Assembly (NCBI RefSeq): GCF_002927635.1 | Contig: NZ_PRDS01000001.1 | Location: 372,001 to 436,000, forward strand | DNA: 64,000 bases | Source: Albidovulum inexpectatum | GTDB lineage: Bacteria; Pseudomonadota; Alphaproteobacteria; Rhodobacterales; Rhodobacteraceae | Direction of reading: 5' to 3' | Shown: positions 61,755-64,000 of the stretch, in pieces | Numbering within the stretch: the first letter of the stretch is position 1 | Layout: every line of letters begins with the position of its first letter | Translations under genes and position numbers: made by a program | The notes under the pieces: model-generated | Told to the model about the DNA's origin: nothing | Seen by the model: only the letters and a program-made list of their open reading frames with translations | The model's database searches: none

Positions 61755-62761
61755 GCCCAGCTGCCCTTGGACATTAGGCCCATCAGTTCCAGCTGGCGCC
61801 AGCCGACATATTTCTGGGACCATTCGCACCACAGCATCTGCCGGTCGTGCAGGGCATCGGCATAGGCCTGATATTCGCGGCTGTCCGCGAAATGCTCGCC
61901 CCGTTCAAGCTCTTCGGTCACCTTGCGGCCGTAATCGGCCACGAACTTCGCGTGCAACAGGCAGCCCGAAGGCTTCTCGCCGCCCGAATCGTCATAGGTC
62001 AGGTTCAGGCCGCACGGCAGCAACATATGCGTCGAGCTGGCATAGCAATAGGGCCAGCGCCAGCGAACCAGAGGTATCTTGTTCAGCGATGGGGCCTGTT
62101 CCGGCCGATCCGGGAACATCACGCGCGCCCGCGGCCCGCCCTGGATCCACAGGTTCCGGTAAAGCGGATTGACAGAGATCATGTAATTGCCGCCATCGAA
62201 CCAGCAGGCCGTCCTGAACGGATCCTCGCCCGGCTGGTACGCGACATCTCCCAGGGGGCGGTCGGGATACATGTCCAGCAGCATGGCCGGATAGGCGCGC
62301 AGCCGGCAATCGTCCAGCCAGTCGGTCAGCGCACGCAGCGGGCGCGTGTCACAGAAGGGGTAGACCAAGAACTCGTCCGCATCGACGGTCAGAACCCAAT
62401 GGCCCGTGGCGTGGCGCATCAGGATCCAGTTCAGCCAGTCCATGCCGAAGCGCGCCTCGCGATAGCTGGACCGGGTCTGCCACAGCGACACGTCGTCCTG
62501 CCGCGCCAGAAGCTCGACCGAGCCATCATCCGAGCCGTTGTCGACCACCAGGAAATGCGCGACCCCCAGCTTGCGATAATAGTCCAGGAACCATGGCAGG
62601 ATCCGCGCTTCATTGCGCAAAGTCGTCGCCAGCAGAATGTCGCCGGGGCGGATGCGTCCGGTCCGATCGGCAAGCGGGGTCAGGTCGCGGCGCCTGCGGA
62701 ACGCGCGCCAGCGCAGACGCTTGCGCCTCAGCCGCAATCGGTATCGATCCCAGATGCCCAA
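61751..62761 (-). CDS. GT2-like glycosyltransferase
   Basis: 336 aa. LLATTLRNEARILPWFLDYYRKLGVAHFLVVDNGSDDGS (near 43-81) and VLTVDADEFLVYPF (near 121-134; the DxD motif is DAD) are typical of glycosyltransferases acting at the cytoplasmic face. C-terminal part WFDGGNYMISVNPLYRNLW is family-specific. Overlaps the downstream GT14-like gene by 4 bp. The 112-bp gap to galE holds no clear feature. Confidence 0.85.
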   Translation of the reverse strand: MGIWDRYRLRLRRKRLRWRAFRRRRDLTPLADRTGRIRPGDILLATTLRNEARILPWFLDYYRKLGVAHFLVVDNGSDDGSVELLARQDDVSLWQTRSSYREARFGMDWLNWILMRHATGHWVLTVDADEFLVYPFCDTRPLRALTDWLDDCRLRAYPAMLLDMYPDRPLGDVAYQPGEDPFRTACWFDGGNYMISVNPLYRNLWIQGGPRARVMFPDRPEQAPSLNKIPLVRWRWPYCYASSTHMLLPCGLNLTYDDSGGEKPSGCLLHAKFVADYGRKVTEELERGEHFADSREYQAYADALHDRQMLWCEWSQKYVGWRQLELMGLMSKGSWA

Positions 62762-62873
62762 GATGCTCCTTCACCGCGGCGGAACGGGCCAGCCGACCCG
62801 CCGGTTCACTATCGCGTTCCTCTTCCCCAAGGCACAATATGCCCTGCGGCTGCCGTGGTAAACACTTGGAAAT

Positions 62874-63860
62874 TCAGGCGCTGTAGCCCGGTCCTTGATG
62901 CCAGCGCCACGCATCCTCGATCATCGCGGCCAGATTGGACCGCGCCGGCTTCCAGCCCAGCTCGCGCGCCGCGCGCTCGGAGCCGCAGACAAGGCTGACG
63001 GCGTCGCCTGCCCGGCGCGGCCCGTATGTCACCGGAACGTCTCGGCCCGTGACCAGCTTGGCCTGTTCGATCACCTCGCGCACGGTGAAGCCCTGGCCCG
63101 TACCCAGGCAGAACACGCGGCTGCCGCGCCCCTCGCGCAGCCAGCCGAGCCCGGCGACATGGGCATCGATCAGGTCGGACACGTGGACATAGTCGCGCAC
63201 GCAGGTTCCGTCGCGCGTCGGGTAATCGGTGCCAAAGACCGTCAGGGCGGGTCGGCGTCCGTCGATCGCATCCAGGATCAACGGGATCAGGTGCGTTTCG
63301 GGACGGTGGAATTCGCCGATCTCGGCCTCGAGATCGGCGCCGGCCACGTTGAAATAGCGGAAGATCACGCTGTTGAGGCCATGGGATGCGCCGAAATCGC
63401 CCAACATCTGTTCGATGGCCAGCTTCGACTTGCCATAGGCATTGAGCGGCCGCTGGACCGAATCCTCGTCGAGCAGCACGCCATCCTGATCGCCATAGGT
63501 CGCACAGGTCGAGGAAAAGACGAAGTCGCGGCACTCGGCCGCCAGCGCGGCCTCGATCAGGTTCAGTGCGCCGGTCACGTTCTGGCGCCAATAGGTCGCG
63601 GGGTCACGCATCGCGTCGCCGACAAGGCTGAGCGCTGCAAAATGCATCACCGCAACCGGTTTCCAGCGGGCAAAGACCTGGTCCAGACGGGCGCGGTCCA
63701 TCAGATCGCCCTCTTCCAGCGGCCCGAAGCGCACGGCATCACGCCATCCGGTCGAGAGATTGTCGAAGGTCACGGGCACGTACCCGGCCCGCGCCAGCGC
63801 CTTGCAGGCATGCGAGCCGATATAACCCGCGCCACCGGTAACCAGGACATGATCAACCAT
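62874..63860 (-). CDS. galE: UDP-glucose 4-epimerase
   Basis: 328 aa. NAD-binding VTGGAGYIGSHACKAL (residues 7-22), SSTCATYGDQDG (near 116), the YxxxK pair in LNAYGKSKLAIEQM (near 139-152) and RYFNVAGADLEAEIGE (near 168). It interconverts UDP-glucose and UDP-galactose for surface glycans. It follows galU (6-bp gap), both on the minus strand. Confidence 0.95.
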   Translation of the reverse strand: MVDHVLVTGGAGYIGSHACKALARAGYVPVTFDNLSTGWRDAVRFGPLEEGDLMDRARLDQVFARWKPVAVMHFAALSLVGDAMRDPATYWRQNVTGALNLIEAALAAECRDFVFSSTCATYGDQDGVLLDEDSVQRPLNAYGKSKLAIEQMLGDFGASHGLNSVIFRYFNVAGADLEAEIGEFHRPETHLIPLILDAIDGRRPALTVFGTDYPTRDGTCVRDYVHVSDLIDAHVAGLGWLREGRGSRVFCLGTGQGFTVREVIEQAKLVTGRDVPVTYGPRRAGDAVSLVCGSERAARELGWKPARSNLAAMIEDAWRWHQGPGYSA

Positions 63861-63866
63861 CGGACT

Positions 63867-64000
63867 CTACTCTGCGGCGTTGCGCATCGAGGTAATGCCG
63901 ACGAGGAAGCTCATCAGCTCGTCCCGCAGCTCGGGCCGGGCCAGTCCGAAGGCCACGGTCGCCTGCAGGAAGCCGGCCTTGGAGCCGCAATCGAACCGCT
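63867..64000 (-). CDS. galU: UTP-glucose-1-phosphate uridylyltransferase, C-terminal part
   Basis: The last 43 codons and stop are inside the window. They read RFDCGSKAGFLQATVAFGLARPELRDEL, the hallmark of the GalU C-terminal segment, followed by a short tail ending NAAE. GalU makes UDP-glucose from UTP and glucose 1-phosphate, the substrate of GalE. The 5' part is beyond the window. Confidence 0.92.
   Translation of the reverse strand, partial: RFDCGSKAGFLQATVAFGLARPELRDELMSFLVGITSMRNAAE

Noticed and set aside
1-64000. CRISPR arrays, prophage or insertion-sequence ends
   Set aside because: No spaced repeats, transposase or integrase genes, or terminal inverted repeats with target duplications were seen.

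Overview
The window is high-GC chromosomal DNA of an alphaproteobacterium of the Rhodobacteraceae, most likely Paracoccus or a close relative. The evidence is the aerobic (cob-type) cobalamin operon, a cytochrome bc1 operon (petABC) with a PetP/PetR-type regulator pair in the same window, an LptC-LptA-LptB-RpoN-HPF-PtsN block, NDUFA9-like and Hint-domain proteins common in this family, and tight gene packing with many 4-bp ATGA overlaps. I saw no phage, insertion sequence or CRISPR array. This is essentially core-genome sequence.

Layout. 1-12.8 kb (minus strand): a cobalamin riboswitch followed by a DUF1636-type ferredoxin-like gene, cobW, cobN, cobG, cobH, cobI, cobJ, cobL, cobE, cobM, cobB and the start of cobA. 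cobK is inserted on the opposite strand. 13.0-15.3 kb (plus): cobO and cobQ, then tRNA-Leu(CAG) on the minus strand. 15.4-29.3 kb (plus): an NDUFA9-like SDR protein, a sulfotransferase, uppP, gltD, a secreted protein, gltB, a Hint protein broken by one stop codon, mtgA, a GST-fold protein (probable FzlA), queG and a possible small ORF. 29.3-34.6 kb (minus): dxs, ispA, xseB, a histone-deacetylase-family amidohydrolase, and petR and petP. 34.7-42.6 kb: ilvE, a short SDR gene, an SppA/ClpP-like membrane protease with a SelW-family gene, a three-gene membrane/sulfotransferase set, amn, HU and an EamA transporter. 42.5-47.3 kb: aroC (minus), then a TPP riboswitch controlling thiBPQ. 47.4-52.3 kb (minus): petC, petB, petA, mtaB and dapF. 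52.4-58.6 kb (plus): tRNA-Lys(TTT), an RNase D-like gene, kdsD, lptC, lptA, lptB, rpoN, hpf and ptsN. 58.6-64 kb (minus): a surface-glycan block of a two-domain sulfotransferase, a GT14-like transferase, a GT2-like transferase, galE and the 3' end of galU.

How the parts work together. The cob genes make most of the corrin ring enzymes, and the riboswitch at the head of the operon gives feedback by coenzyme B12. kdsD and lptCAB serve Kdo supply and LPS export. uppP, mtgA and probably fzlA serve the cell wall and division. dxs and ispA supply prenyl diphosphates. Three separate sulfotransferase-like genes and the GT/galE/galU block suggest a sulfated surface polysaccharide, which is an inference from gene content only.

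The most unusual points are: a 55-codon ORF between the TPP riboswitch and thiB whose Shine-Dalgarno sits in a hairpin and whose stop overlaps the thiB start; a similar SD-sequestering hairpin at the end of the B12 riboswitch leader; cobK nested antisense in the cob operon with its start codon overlapping that of cobL; the Hint gene with a TGA where a Trp codon is expected; and an unstudied small-membrane-protein/sulfotransferase cassette.
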